A stretch of 64,000 nt of DNA from Paenibacillus solani (GCF_001277345.1 NZ_LIUT01000001.1:2164173-2228172), one strand, 5' to 3'. Counted from the first letter of the stretch, positions 24,915 to 34,385 are shown. Notes: generated by a model not told the origin, from the letters alone. Numbers and translations are program-made.

Positions 24915-25796
24915 TCATAATGAAGTCTTAATTACATATATTTGCGAAATCGTATGGTCAAGTCTTTCTTTAATGAGAATCGCATTTGCATATTGAGCTG
25001 GAATACCTTCATAGCCATAATAAATACCTGCCAACCCTCCGGCAATGGCACCAATCGTATCAGAGTCACAACCTAGATTGGCTGCCTTCTGTACGACTTC
25101 TTCAAAATTGGATGTATGAAGCAAAATATGTAATACCCATCGGAAGGTATGTACGATAAAACCACTTGGTGGACAATCCGGAAGCGCTTCTATATATTCT
25201 TCGTATTCACTTCCTGCAACCTCGGCTTTAATAGACTTTTCTAAACCTTCCCCCTGCAGCAGACGGTAAGCAATGCGGTTGTACATGACGCAGACTTCGG
25301 CACACCTAGGATCATAATGCGTCATTCGGGACTGCATGATCGTCACTCGATCGATATCAGCTTGTTCCTTATAAGCCAGCGCCACAGGCAAGCACCGCAT
25401 GAGTGAGCCGTTCCCACCGCTTTGCCCCATGTCCATGTGAGCCACAAAAGCTGCTTCAAACCAGTCTCCTTCATATTTTTCAAAAACATGACGAATGATG
25501 TTTCCGATATCTTTAGGCCGTGATTGGTACCATTCCATAAAATAACGCCCGATCGCTTCCATAGGCTCCACCGTATTCTCGAGAATCCCATCAGCTACGC
25601 AAAGCGTCATCATTGTATCGTCGGTTACTTCTCCCGGCTCCAGGTTCCATACCCCGCCGCCGATGATTTCCGTCAAATAACCATACTTTTCCTTAATCTC
25701 CCGCTCAGTCATAAACTCAGTTGTTCCGCCAAGCGCGTCACCTACAGCCACGCCATACATTCCGCCCTTGATGCTGTCCATTAACTTATTGTCCAT
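24915..25796 (-). CDS. ADP-ribosylglycohydrolase (DraG-like)
   Basis: 293 aa, full length for the family. Removes ADP-ribose from modified proteins, nucleic acids or small molecules. Key residues are visible: GVAVGDALGG near the start, the TDDTMMTLCVADG motif with metal-binding Thr-Asp-Asp, MDMGQSGGNGSLMRCLPVAL, and the C-terminal GCDSDTIGAIAGGLAGIYYG carrying the second Asp-x-Asp-Thr metal site. GAGGG precedes the ATG. In polymorphic-toxin islands such enzymes act as immunity against ADP-ribosyltransferase toxins; elsewhere they reverse regulatory ADP-ribosylation. The neighbours here favour the immunity role. Together with the NADAR and Nudix proteins at 18-19.4 kb, it gives this stretch three ADP-ribose-handling enzymes within 8 kb. 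Confidence 0.92.
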   Translation of the reverse strand: MDNKLMDSIKGGMYGVAVGDALGGTTEFMTEREIKEKYGYLTEIIGGGVWNLEPGEVTDDTMMTLCVADGILENTVEPMEAIGRYFMEWYQSRPKDIGNIIRHVFEKYEGDWFEAAFVAHMDMGQSGGNGSLMRCLPVALAYKEQADIDRVTIMQSRMTHYDPRCAEVCVMYNRIAYRLLQGEGLEKSIKAEVAGSEYEEYIEALPDCPPSGFIVHTFRWVLHILLHTSNFEEVVQKAANLGCDSDTIGAIAGGLAGIYYGYEGIPAQYANAILIKERLDHTISQIYVIKTSL

Positions 25797-25814
25797 TCCA
25801 ATCCCTCACTCTGT

Positions 25815-26384
25815 TCAAACTGGACTTCCTACAACTTCAGCACGGGTAAGGAGTACCCACTGATTAACTTCATCGTATGCGGATACTTCGGCGATCACAC
25901 GAAAGCCCGGGTACATCCATTCAGTAGGGGTTTCAGATTTCAAAGCGGATGTGTCCGTTATTCCTACGGCATGAGGTTCCTGTAAGTTAACCAAAGTACC
26001 CTGTGGGAAAAAAGCTTCTATATACCCTTCCACTCGAGTCCCGATAGGGAATAGTCTTTGGGTCCGATTCCAATCTTCCATACCGAGCTGAAGCTGCTCG
26101 TGCCAGAGTTCCTCGAATTCCGCCTGACTAATTTCCTCGTAATACGATTCCTGCGCATCTAGTGGCTGTTCTGCTAACATGAAATGATAGTGCTCATGCT
26201 TGCGATTCGATGTGATACAGTTGGCGTCGTCATGATAAACCATCTGTCTGTATGCCATACCGTCGTTATCAATTTCGAAATACCAGGTTCCCATTCCCGG
26301 CTCTTGTATATCTTTTAAATATTTCAACCCAGACACTCCAATCAGATGAAAATACTTCTGGCTTAACTCGAATATAGGGAACAA
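25815..26384 (-). CDS. Protein of unknown function, S1-like C-terminus
   Basis: 189 aa if started at the TTG at 26384, which would overlap the upstream ywqG by 22 bases; a later start is possible and no clear ribosome binding site decides it. The N-terminal part has a beta-rich WYFEIDNDGMAYRQMVYHDD segment typical of small immunity-like proteins. The C-terminal ~70 residues (FPIGTRVEGYIEAFFPQGTLVNL...GFRVIAEVSAYDEVNQWVLLTRAEV) look like an S1/OB fold. It lies between an ADP-ribosylglycohydrolase gene and ywqG on one strand. I cannot assign a function; membership of the immunity array is inferred from position. Confidence 0.6.
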   Translation of the reverse strand: MFPIFELSQKYFHLIGVSGLKYLKDIQEPGMGTWYFEIDNDGMAYRQMVYHDDANCITSNRKHEHYHFMLAEQPLDAQESYYEEISQAEFEELWHEQLQLGMEDWNRTQRLFPIGTRVEGYIEAFFPQGTLVNLQEPHAVGITDTSALKSETPTEWMYPGFRVIAEVSAYDEVNQWVLLTRAEVVGSPV

Positions 26385-27247
26385 TACGTGTTAGCGAAGT
26401 TCCCTGCGAGCAGATCTTCCTTTCGAATATAAAACTGTAATTCTCCAGCGTCCCACCAGCAGAATCCCACATCCTGATCGGAGTCTAGCGCGAGCAGCAA
26501 TAGTGTATCCTGCACTTCCTGCTTCGCCCTATCAGCATTACCTTTAAAATGATCCGTGATCTTCTCCATTGCAGACTCCATCGAATAGTTATACTGTTGG
26601 CCGGTCAACAGATGAAGAGCTGCTTCGTATTCACAATCCCCATGCTGGGTAGAGGGATACCCGAACATCACAGCCAGATCATTGGAGTTCTCATCGTTCA
26701 ATTTGAAACATAACTCTTCATACTGTTCATAATCATGTTCATCGTCTTCCACAATCTCGTAATCTACATAACCATAATTGGGAGGTTCCATTGTGGATCT
26801 AGCGCTTACCCGATAACCGGTAAACTCACCCTCAAGGGCAGTTACTTCAGGTGAATGGTAACGATTAGCTTCCTGAAGTTTATCTTCTGATAGATAGATT
26901 ACCTTGTGCTCGATTCCATATGCAGGTTCATCCACTCCTACGAAAAAGTACAACATCCCTTTTACAGGCAGCAGTTCTGATGCTTCATGAGGTACCAATT
27001 CTCTTAAACTCAGCTGGGCCAAGAACGTCATCGGTGTTCCATCAGAATCCACAGGCCATTCTATCATGGTAGGAAGATCTGGATCTCCCCCGATACGTGA
27101 TGAGCCTATTTCGTTGTATGATTCGATCTCTTTCTTGGACAAGCGAATGCCTTGACGTACAGATTTTTTCAAATAGTCCATCGCATGTTCGAACTGGAAT
27201 TCATGGACGATACGTCCGAGCTTATTTTGATTGTTTTCACTTAGCAT
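26363..27247 (-). CDS. ywqG: YwqG family protein (DUF1963)
   Basis: 294 aa, typical length. Recognised by SRIGGDPDLPTMIEWPVDSDGTPMTFLAQLSLRELV, the family hallmark (GG.P.LP....WP....G....FLAQ), and by VMFGYPSTQHGDCEYEAAL and LLLALDSDQDVGFCWWDAGELQFYIRKEDL near the C-terminus. The biochemical function is unknown. In B. subtilis ywqG lies in the ywqH-L (yeeF-type LXG toxin) region, and the family is frequent in polymorphic-toxin immunity neighbourhoods, which matches its neighbours here. GAAGG precedes the ATG. It overlaps the next gene downstream, suggesting co-transcription. Confidence 0.88.
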   Translation of the reverse strand: MLSENNQNKLGRIVHEFQFEHAMDYLKKSVRQGIRLSKKEIESYNEIGSSRIGGDPDLPTMIEWPVDSDGTPMTFLAQLSLRELVPHEASELLPVKGMLYFFVGVDEPAYGIEHKVIYLSEDKLQEANRYHSPEVTALEGEFTGYRVSARSTMEPPNYGYVDYEIVEDDEHDYEQYEELCFKLNDENSNDLAVMFGYPSTQHGDCEYEAALHLLTGQQYNYSMESAMEKITDHFKGNADRAKQEVQDTLLLLALDSDQDVGFCWWDAGELQFYIRKEDLLAGNFANTYCSLYSS

Positions 27248-27280
27248 CCTTATACCTTCCTTTATGTATAAAACTCTATT

Positions 27281-27847
27281 TTAGTAGGTCGAACTTTCAA
27301 TCTTAAAATCTGAATGGATATCAAATTCCGCTGGCCCCTTCTTACCTGTCTTTCGCAAAACAAACTCAAATGTGGGTTCGTAATATGAATCCTGCAAGGT
27401 TTCTCCGCCTAATACCTCTATGCTATACCATCCGTTTTCAATTTCAATCATTGGCTTGTTGTATTGCCGGTAATGATTAAGTAAAGCGCTGACTCTTTCG
27501 TTAGTGAATTGCTCTAATATTCTCCAAGTAAACAGCATCAGTATGTTGTTTTCAACTTTAAGCGAATAGCCTTCACGTCTGAATTGTAAACGGCTATCTG
27601 ACTTCAACAATTCGGGAGTATCATCAGAAAGATTAAATATGATGGTATAGGGATAGTTTTCAATCCCCACCATAGGAAGTATGATACCATCAAGCACCAC
27701 ATGATCGCCGCTCTCGTTTGTTGTGAACTCCATTGCTAAGTTATCTGAATAATTATTGGACTGTTTCCAGCTCTCGAGTAGCAAAATATCCCCGAGAATG
27801 AAATAGTTTATAAGATCATTCAGCACTTCGTTAAATTTGTATATCAT
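27281..27847 (-). CDS. Protein of unknown function (immunity-like)
   Basis: 188 aa with a GGAG six bases before the ATG. No signal peptide; alternating beta strands and acidic patches throughout (YTIIFNLSDDTPELL, LQFRREGYSLKVENNILMLFTW), and a C-terminal segment with Tyr and Glu (YYEPTFEFVLRKTGKK). Size, acidity and position between ywqG and a SUKH gene fit a toxin-immunity protein, but I recognise no family. It is divergent from the SUKH gene at 28034; the 186-base gap probably carries both promoters. Confidence 0.65.
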   Translation of the reverse strand: MIYKFNEVLNDLINYFILGDILLLESWKQSNNYSDNLAMEFTTNESGDHVVLDGIILPMVGIENYPYTIIFNLSDDTPELLKSDSRLQFRREGYSLKVENNILMLFTWRILEQFTNERVSALLNHYRQYNKPMIEIENGWYSIEVLGGETLQDSYYEPTFEFVLRKTGKKGPAEFDIHSDFKIESSTY

Positions 27848-28033
27848 GTTAAACTCCTTTTTCCCTTTTATCTCTAACTCAAACTTTTTCAGAAAACCAC
27901 TGAGGGCTAAAACAATTCAGTTTGATCTTAAAGGAATATTCTAGAATCCCTCATTTAGAGATGTTACTATTTTAAGGGAGTGGCTACCAGTTACATATGG
28001 AGTAATTTTATAAATAATCATTTGGAGGTAGAA

Positions 28034-29416
28034 ATGGAACAGAGGCTTATTGATCAATTGAAAGAATGGCATGAAGAAGACGAACATCAGCAGATTGTCG
28101 ATTCGCTTTCAGCAATGCCGGATGAAGAACGAGACTATGAATTGATCAGCCTATTGGCCAGAGCGTATAACAATTTGGGGCATTACGAAGAGGCGCTCTA
28201 TCAATTTGGTATAATCTCTGAGGCTGGCAAACAGGATCCCCTATGGCATTATCGGGTAGGCTTTGCTTTTTATCATTTAAAGCGATATGAGGAAGCAGTT
28301 CAAGCTTTCAGCAGGTCCGATCAATTAGAGCCTGGTGTTGAAAGTACGGAATATTTTTTGAGTGAGAGTACCCATAAAGCGAAGAAGCAGAAAAAAGAAG
28401 AACTCCGGCTCGCCAAGAAGAAAGCTTCCCTGATGCATGGTGGTTCTGTAGAGTACAAGGCTGATTTATCAGATATGTTTCTAAGTGATTTTTGGGATGA
28501 CAGTGATTATGCAAGAGAGTCCTATCAATCTGAGCCACCCACGGATGAGCTAATCACTTCTATAGAGAAAGAGCTTGGTTACAACCTTCCCTCCTCATAT
28601 ATTCAGTTTATGAAGCAGCAGAATGGCGGAGTACCGAAGAATACAAACTTTCCGACAGACGAACCCACTTCCTGGGCCGAGGATCATATTGCCATTTCGG
28701 GCATTTTAGGTATTGGGCGAGAGAAAAGCTATTCACTGTGCGGGGACATGGGTAGTCAATTTATGATTGAGGAATGGGGATATCCTGACATTGGTGTGGT
28801 GATCTGTGATTGTCCTTCAGCCGGTCATGATGTTGTCATGTTAGACTATCGAGCTTGCGGCAGAGATGGTGAACCTGAAGTCGTTCACGTCGATCAAGAA
28901 GATGACTATGAAATTACGTTCCTCGCAGATAATTTTGAGGTGTTTATTAAAGGCCTAGTGAACGATGATGAATATGACACTTCGGAGGAAGACAAAGAAC
29001 GCGACCTTGATAAAGTAGCACACGGCAAATTTTCTCCTCTGCTGGAGGAGCTGTGCTCGCGGGTAACTGAAGTGGAGCAAAGTGAACAGAAAATCCGCAG
29101 TATATGTACACAAGTTGTAGAAGAAAAAGGCCATTTTTCTTTTCATGCCGATGAATTATCGTATCTCATGTATGATGTGCAGTTCTGGTTATATACGAAG
29201 TCAAATCCCGACACCAGTCGTGATCAATATGTGGCAGCCTATCAGAACATAATCGCTTTTGACGGAGAATTCGGCACAGGCGGATATGCCCCCGCCTTCA
29301 TTACAGATTGGCTTGATGTCCGCATCAAGGAAGGACGGATTGTACAGGATCACGGTACTATTAGGTTAACTGCTGAGTATACAGAGGAAATAATTAATAA
29401 GTTAAAAGAAGCCTGA
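28034..29416 (+). CDS. TPR protein with SUKH (SMI1/KNR4) domain
   Basis: 460 aa from the ATG at 28034, chosen for GGAGG five bases upstream; the frame is open 18 codons further but without a site. Residues ~1-120 hold TPR-like helices (LISLLARAYNNLGHYEEALYQFG, YHLKRYEEAVQAFSRSDQL). Residues ~165-310 are a SUKH-1 domain: ITSIEKELGYNLPSSYIQFMKQQNGG, then a GDMGSQFMIEEWGYPDIGVVICDCPSAGHDVVMLDYR core, the usual SMI1/KNR4 pattern. The last ~130 residues are helical and of unknown role. SUKH proteins are the most common immunity proteins of bacterial toxin systems. It is the only plus-strand gene in the array and ends in its own terminator (29460-29490). Confidence 0.85.
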   Translation: MEQRLIDQLKEWHEEDEHQQIVDSLSAMPDEERDYELISLLARAYNNLGHYEEALYQFGIISEAGKQDPLWHYRVGFAFYHLKRYEEAVQAFSRSDQLEPGVESTEYFLSESTHKAKKQKKEELRLAKKKASLMHGGSVEYKADLSDMFLSDFWDDSDYARESYQSEPPTDELITSIEKELGYNLPSSYIQFMKQQNGGVPKNTNFPTDEPTSWAEDHIAISGILGIGREKSYSLCGDMGSQFMIEEWGYPDIGVVICDCPSAGHDVVMLDYRACGRDGEPEVVHVDQEDDYEITFLADNFEVFIKGLVNDDEYDTSEEDKERDLDKVAHGKFSPLLEELCSRVTEVEQSEQKIRSICTQVVEEKGHFSFHADELSYLMYDVQFWLYTKSNPDTSRDQYVAAYQNIIAFDGEFGTGGYAPAFITDWLDVRIKEGRIVQDHGTIRLTAEYTEEIINKLKEA

Positions 29417-29459
29417 TTTCAGATCAGCTGCAGATCAAGTTCATGCTTAGAAATGTGTA

Positions 29460-29490
29460 AGAGTCCGCTTCCAAAGCGGGCTCTCATTAT
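29460..29490 (+). terminator. Terminator after the SUKH gene
   Basis: AGAGTCCGCTT...AAGCGGGCTCT hairpin (one mismatch) followed by CATTATTGT on the plus strand, 43 bases past the stop. Confidence 0.7.
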
Positions 29491-29585
29491 TGTGATCTCA
29501 TCTTGATCTCCACCATCCAATGGTTCAGCGGTGGTTTTGTCCCAATCTTTCCCTTAGTGCCTGACCATGCGTCTCTAAATGGTTA

Positions 29586-30260
29586 TTACGAACCGATATA
29601 CAACTTGTTTTCTGCAAAGATCGTTGAGAATCCGAGTCGATACAGCTCAAAATACGGTGCGAATGGATCACCTTTCAGCCCATAGCGGTGCCACTGGAGA
29701 TAATAGGAGATCCAGTAATCACAGGCAATCGAGTAGTACGCCTCGTCCAATACTTCAATCGGTTCATCATAATCCTTATGATCGCTGATGATATCGAATA
29801 TCGCCTCATAAATTTCAGCATCATATTGCTGCCGAATATCATTGATCGATCCATGGGGTACAATTCTAATCCCTTCGATTCCAGACAGGTATGCCACCGC
29901 ATCTGTCGTATCCATTTTTTCAGAACATTCGCTCGTTAGCTCTTTCAAGCCTTGAATAAATTGTTTGCCATAATCTATTAATTTCTCGTTGGGTTCATCC
30001 GCAACTTTACTATTAAAATAGCCTGGTACTTCGTTCCCACCGAAATCCTCAGGATCAAGCATTTCATAAATTTCCAAAATCCTCTGCAAATAAGCATCTC
30101 CATCCTCAAGAGGTTCAAAGGTAGCCTCTACCCCTTTTCCGGTTGGCATGTACATTTGAAAATACCCATAAAACAGAGCTTCATCCATTTCTGATTCATC
30201 AGGGTCTGTCTCTTCATCTATAAGTTTAAGCAAATACCTTGCATAAGTCTGTTTATCCAT
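29586..30260 (-). CDS. Protein of unknown function
   Basis: 224 aa, strongly acidic and helical, with GGAG eight bases before the ATG. The N-terminal half has MDKQTYARYLLKLIDEETDPDESEMDEALFYGYF; the C-terminal half has repeated aromatic dipeptides (YYSIACDYWISYYLQWHRYG). No signal peptide, membrane segment or known catalytic motif. Highly acidic proteins that could mimic DNA are common among immunity proteins, and the neighbours support such a reading, but there is no family match that I can state. It is separated from the PQQ-propeller gene upstream by ~250 bases that include a terminator. Confidence 0.6.
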   Translation of the reverse strand: MDKQTYARYLLKLIDEETDPDESEMDEALFYGYFQMYMPTGKGVEATFEPLEDGDAYLQRILEIYEMLDPEDFGGNEVPGYFNSKVADEPNEKLIDYGKQFIQGLKELTSECSEKMDTTDAVAYLSGIEGIRIVPHGSINDIRQQYDAEIYEAIFDIISDHKDYDEPIEVLDEAYYSIACDYWISYYLQWHRYGLKGDPFAPYFELYRLGFSTIFAENKLYIGS

Positions 30261-30420
30261 ATGTATCTCTCCTCTTTTCGCTTATGAGCAGCGTAATGAA
30301 TCATGTCTAATCATATCCTATGCCGACAACATTCCTCAATATTTGATAAAGGGGAGCGCGTTAGGATATTTAGCTGTCAAACTTCGATTCATAATAAGCT
30401 TCTTCAGGTTATCAAAGTGA

Positions 30421-30444
30421 AAAAAGCGTCCCCCGAGAGACGCT
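30421..30444 (-). terminator. Terminator after the beta-propeller gene
   Basis: GCGTC/GACGC stem (minus strand GAGCGTCTCTCGGGGGACGC) followed by TTTTTT, 66 bases beyond the stop at 30510. Confidence 0.8.
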
Positions 30445-30509
30445 CATAATAGACTCGCATATAAGATGAATTAAATTCCTGCAACGTTCCCCAGCGTTTG
30501 TTATCTTAC

Positions 30510-31889
30510 TCACTTCAGCGAAGCGGGTAGCTTCACTCCAATGAGTTTGCCTTTTGCTTGAATGATGATCATATCATCTGTCTTGAGCGTAGCCCCATGC
30601 AAAACTGACCCCGTCTTTACTTTAAACACGGGTTTGGTTGTTAATAAATTGATTCCAAGAAGCGAACCGTTACGCTGTGCCAGGTAAACTCCTTTTCCAT
30701 ATACATCAACCTGCTCCAAATTTGCATCCCCATACCAACCGACCTGTCGATTGTTCACCATTTTAATACCAGCCAATTCATGCGTTGTAACATTCTCGAA
30801 CATCAGCCGGTCCTGCACAATACCGAGTAATATCCAGTTATCTCCGTTAGGAATCTTAAACGTTCGAAGTGGAGTCTGGTTAGATTTATATGTGTCGAAA
30901 TCGTACTCAGCCACCTTATTTTCCTCTTGAACGTAAATCTTGTCTCCGTGTACTAATAGATTTCCTTGTCCATACGGATACGGCGGTTCCCCGGACCGTT
31001 TCCAGTTGTATTCCCGGGTGCCTTTCTTTACCCCAGTCTTCAAATTGTATATATTGACGATGACTTTGCGTTCCGGCAGTGACTGGTAATCGGACATTAA
31101 CTGTGAATGGTAGTCAACAGAATACACAAGGCCATCTTTAATGCGAATCGCCTCACCTTGACCGAAGACTCCCCATAGCTTCTTGCCAGTTTTTTTATCA
31201 AAAGCGTCGAGTTGTAGAGATGTTAGTGCCCCTTGTACCAAGAACGTCCGAAGAATGACTCCATTCGATTCCTCAAGGTACTCGGTACCGCTCCCATCTG
31301 CCATGGGCTCGTCTGTCTCCCAGCGTAACTTACCTGTTGTTTTATCAAAAGCGAAGGTTTTACTGCCTTTGATTACATATAGCGAATCAGATGTAGGCAC
31401 GATTGCCTCCGTACGCAGCCGTGTATCGATATATGTGGATGAACTCGACTGCCATTTCTTCTTTCCCGTTTTAGCATCTAGAGCATATGGCTTATGATCT
31501 TCTGAAAGTCCATAAATCACGCCCTTCTCATAGATAACGTAAGGTATCAGGTTTTTCCCATAACTCCACAACTGCTTACCTGTTTTCGCATCCAAGGCAA
31601 CTAACTTTTTTCCAACAAAAGTAAATACTTTGCCATCCTCCGCAGCAGCATTGTAATCTGAAAAGTACATTTCGTTTCTGTCTAACTTGTTGTCAACTTT
31701 TATCGTCCAGGAAGGCTTCAGTTCGTTCGCTTTAATCTCTGACATTGCAGATCCGTTGTTAATCGAAACATCAGCCTTTTCTGCATTCACCTGCAAAGAC
31801 AGTGAAGAAGTTACTAGCAAACCCGCAAGTACACCTACAGCTAAACGTTGAAAAAAATATTCATTCGATCGTTTCCTTTTGATGATCAT
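30510..31889 (-). CDS. Secreted PQQ-binding-like beta-propeller protein
   Basis: 459 aa from the ATG at 31889, with AGGAAGGA about ten bases upstream; 26 additional upstream codons would mask the signal peptide. A basic N-terminus (IIKRKRS), a hydrophobic core (LAVGVLAGLLVTSSLSLQ) and a VNA-E cut predict export. At least four PQQ-type blades follow, recognisable as DAKTGKQLWSYG, DAKTGKKKWQSS, DKTTGKLRWETD and DKKTGKKLWGVFG. These repeats form a beta-propeller used for protein binding or, in quinoprotein dehydrogenases, for cofactor binding. The Trp-docking motifs are present but no dehydrogenase active-site residues are evident, so a scaffolding or sensing role is more likely. Alone, with its own terminator. 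Confidence 0.85.
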   Translation of the reverse strand: MIIKRKRSNEYFFQRLAVGVLAGLLVTSSLSLQVNAEKADVSINNGSAMSEIKANELKPSWTIKVDNKLDRNEMYFSDYNAAAEDGKVFTFVGKKLVALDAKTGKQLWSYGKNLIPYVIYEKGVIYGLSEDHKPYALDAKTGKKKWQSSSSTYIDTRLRTEAIVPTSDSLYVIKGSKTFAFDKTTGKLRWETDEPMADGSGTEYLEESNGVILRTFLVQGALTSLQLDAFDKKTGKKLWGVFGQGEAIRIKDGLVYSVDYHSQLMSDYQSLPERKVIVNIYNLKTGVKKGTREYNWKRSGEPPYPYGQGNLLVHGDKIYVQEENKVAEYDFDTYKSNQTPLRTFKIPNGDNWILLGIVQDRLMFENVTTHELAGIKMVNNRQVGWYGDANLEQVDVYGKGVYLAQRNGSLLGINLLTTKPVFKVKTGSVLHGATLKTDDMIIIQAKGKLIGVKLPASLK

Positions 31890-32071
31890 ATGACGTTCAT
31901 CCTTCCTCTTGTTTAGGTTCTTTGTCCATATGACAATAAGACACTTACAAGAAGATAAAAGTTGCATTTAATTTACATTGGGACCATTATCTATTTTATA
32001 TTGTTACAATCCGACCAATTCGAGGCAGCTATTCTTGAATCTAAGTCAACCCATAAATCGTCTTTTTAATT

Positions 32072-33133
32072 TTATCCGATGGTCGATACTACATTTCCAT
32101 CCTGATCCTTGATGTATGTTTTTACGACTTGTATGATTAAGTGCTTGTACGAAGACAAACGAATTTCTCCTTCTATGGGTAAAAGTTTGTGCATGAGCTC
32201 GTTAACAATCGCTTCATCCAGTTTCAATTGTACCTTATGCTCATTGATTTCGAATCCGGTCGTTGAAGAGGGCTCCAATGTTACGCTTATCTCTTTACTC
32301 ATTAACATTAATTCTTTACCCTTAAGCAGTCGGCCTCGCAGCAGCTTTTGGATCGTTTCAGCTTGCTTCGCTCCTAATGTGAGCACAGACGGCTTCTTAC
32401 TGAACAAACTATTCTTACCGGGTTCCCAGGCCAATTGATCCACATATAAAAATCCAGTGCTCGAACCGTCACGATCTATGCCTAATTGAACACTTTCCTG
32501 AATTGCAGGGACTCGCAGCATAGAATTTCGGGATAAATCTGTAATATAACCTGGAATTTCTTCTTTTCCGGCTTCTAGTAGTCCGCGTGTATTCCATATT
32601 TTCATAGCTTCCAGTTCATCATCCGTGATCCCTACCATTTGAAGAAACTCAACGCGTCCGTTAGGCGTGTGGATGATATCTAGTTCTGGATCCGGTATAA
32701 AGGCAAGAGCAGTTAGCTGTGTATCGGCTCCTAGACAAATTGGGCCATTCGCATCCAAATAATCACCTGCAGTGAATACATTACCGCTGTTAAACACATA
32801 TCGCGCCATATTTTGGAGCAGGTTTAATGCCCATGCCGGAGGCTCCACCTCGTCCTTTTCACGGGCTACCCGAAAAGTAAGCTCAAATCCATAGCCACTA
32901 TACTCAGGATCTTCCGATTCCTTCTCATATAGCTCTGAGAAACCAAAAGTTACAATATGCCAGTGTGGTGACGGTGATTCCGCTTTATAAGCGCTAAGCC
33001 CATCTAACGGGTCTTGACCACCAAGAATATATGGAATAGCGGTACCATAATGCTTCGGTTCCTGTTCCCCATATAGCTTTGTTACTGCTTCTTCAATTGC
33101 ATCCCATCCTGCCGTGTTTTCTTCTTGAGTCAT
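32072..33133 (-). CDS. SUFU (suppressor of fused) domain protein
   Basis: 353 aa from the ATG at 33133 (GGAGGG seven bases upstream). Residues ~30-200 carry the bacterial SUFU pattern: HWHIVTFGFSELYEKE, GYGFELTFRVAREKDEVEPPAWALNLLQNMARYVFNSGN, then LTALAFIPDPELDIIHTPNGRVEFLQMVGITDDELEAMK. Bacterial SUFU proteins are known as immunity proteins of polymorphic-toxin systems. The C-terminal ~150 residues include a probable second domain (LSRNSMLRVPAIQE to the end) that may be partner-specific. The gene is monocistronic between two terminators on the minus strand and extends the immunity array to ~33 kb. Well supported as a family; the toxin it would counter is not in the window. Confidence 0.87.
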   Translation of the reverse strand: MTQEENTAGWDAIEEAVTKLYGEQEPKHYGTAIPYILGGQDPLDGLSAYKAESPSPHWHIVTFGFSELYEKESEDPEYSGYGFELTFRVAREKDEVEPPAWALNLLQNMARYVFNSGNVFTAGDYLDANGPICLGADTQLTALAFIPDPELDIIHTPNGRVEFLQMVGITDDELEAMKIWNTRGLLEAGKEEIPGYITDLSRNSMLRVPAIQESVQLGIDRDGSSTGFLYVDQLAWEPGKNSLFSKKPSVLTLGAKQAETIQKLLRGRLLKGKELMLMSKEISVTLEPSSTTGFEINEHKVQLKLDEAIVNELMHKLLPIEGEIRLSSYKHLIIQVVKTYIKDQDGNVVSTIG

Positions 33134-33287
33134 TATTTTTCCCTCCAATATGACCTACATTATGTAATTACAAGAATATTTAAAGCCTCTAGCAAAATTT
33201 CTTATGGAAGTATACCTGAGATTATTCTCCAAATCCACAAACACAAAATCCAACTTCACCTTATAAGCTCAAATTCTCTAGTGTAAA

Positions 33288-33330
33288 TAAAAATGCCCCA
33301 GCCTTAGATTGCTCTCATCCCAAGCTGGGG
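33288..33330 (-). terminator. Terminator after the phosphotransferase gene
   Basis: CCCCAGC...GCTGGGG stem with AT-rich loop and a U-tract on the minus strand, 24 bases past the stop at 33354. Third copy of the hairpin found at 6218-6264 and 10322-10364. Confidence 0.82.
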
Positions 33331-33353
33331 TGTTTAAATAATTCATCAATAAA

Positions 33354-34385
33354 TCATCGTGCATTCCCGATCTCATTGATTTTTTGCAGGGTGCTGAGGT
33401 GCAGTGTTCTTTCATCATCCGATTCTTGGAGTTTGTTTCCTGAACCTGCGTCCATATACCACTCTACAAGCCTGTATCCGAACATTAGAAGAATCAACTC
33501 ATAAACACAGTTATCCGTAATGTGTGAAATATCCGTGTATTCAGAGAAGCCCTTGTAATACGCCGGGATACATCTACGGTAGTATTCAACCATGTCTTCA
33601 ACATCGGCTTCGTCCGCAATAAGACTTGCCATATCTTCACCTAGATAGCCCCACCCTGTGGTATCCCAGTCGATAATGATGGTTTTACCTTTTGAATAGA
33701 ATATGTTTGTCACCCAAAAATCCCTGTGGCACAGCACGATAGGCAGCTTCTCAAGACGATTAAATATCTCGTCTGCGTTCTCATCAATGTCGATGAGCAT
33801 TTTACATAGGTGTTTCGGAATCTCGCAATCTTCAGAGCGTATATAATCGTACACTCTATTCCATGACCGATAATGAAGATAGAAGTTCTTCATATAATCC
33901 ACTTTGCTCAAGTTGGTCAAGTTCTGTAAAACAACTGGCTGTTCGGCATATAACTTGCCTTGGAATCTTCCTAATTCCTCGGCTACACGTTCATACATAT
34001 CGCCGGTCAAGTCTAAACCCGATATGCCGTCGATATATTCCATCCATATCTGTGTTTCGTTTTGTTCATCGTTCATTTCGGCATGATAACATTCAGGCCA
34101 ACGAAAAGATTCAGAGAACAGAGCTCCGAAATTGGATTTATAAAAATCATATTCCCTACGCCATGAATCGGGATCGCCGTAACGCTCAAATTTCTTCTGC
34201 GTTTTTGATACGATTTTATAGGGCAGCTCCACGCCAGCACTAGTTGTAGCATGGCCCGTTACAAGCTGTACATCCCCCAGTGTACCGCCTTGTAAGGGTT
34301 TGCTTTGGAAATCGACGCTGATTATTGTGGTACCGAGCATTTTACTTATAACCTCTGTCAGTGTTTCAGCTTTTATTTCACTCAT
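33354..34385 (-). CDS. Phosphotransferase of the APH / choline-kinase fold
   Basis: 343 aa from the ATG at 34385 (GGAGG seven bases upstream; thirteen extra codons upstream lack support). Protein-kinase-like fold: an N-terminal lobe with GGTLGDVQLVTGHATTSAG, then the Brenner motif LCHRDFWVTNIFYSKGKTIIIDWDTTGWG with catalytic Asp and the metal-binding Asp of DWD. Such enzymes phosphorylate aminoglycosides, macrolides, choline or other small alcohols. The substrate cannot be told from sequence; the environment contains no obvious antibiotic pathway next to it. It may give resistance or act in small-molecule metabolism. Confidence 0.88.
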   Translation of the reverse strand: MSEIKAETLTEVISKMLGTTIISVDFQSKPLQGGTLGDVQLVTGHATTSAGVELPYKIVSKTQKKFERYGDPDSWRREYDFYKSNFGALFSESFRWPECYHAEMNDEQNETQIWMEYIDGISGLDLTGDMYERVAEELGRFQGKLYAEQPVVLQNLTNLSKVDYMKNFYLHYRSWNRVYDYIRSEDCEIPKHLCKMLIDIDENADEIFNRLEKLPIVLCHRDFWVTNIFYSKGKTIIIDWDTTGWGYLGEDMASLIADEADVEDMVEYYRRCIPAYYKGFSEYTDISHITDNCVYELILLMFGYRLVEWYMDAGSGNKLQESDDERTLHLSTLQKINEIGNAR

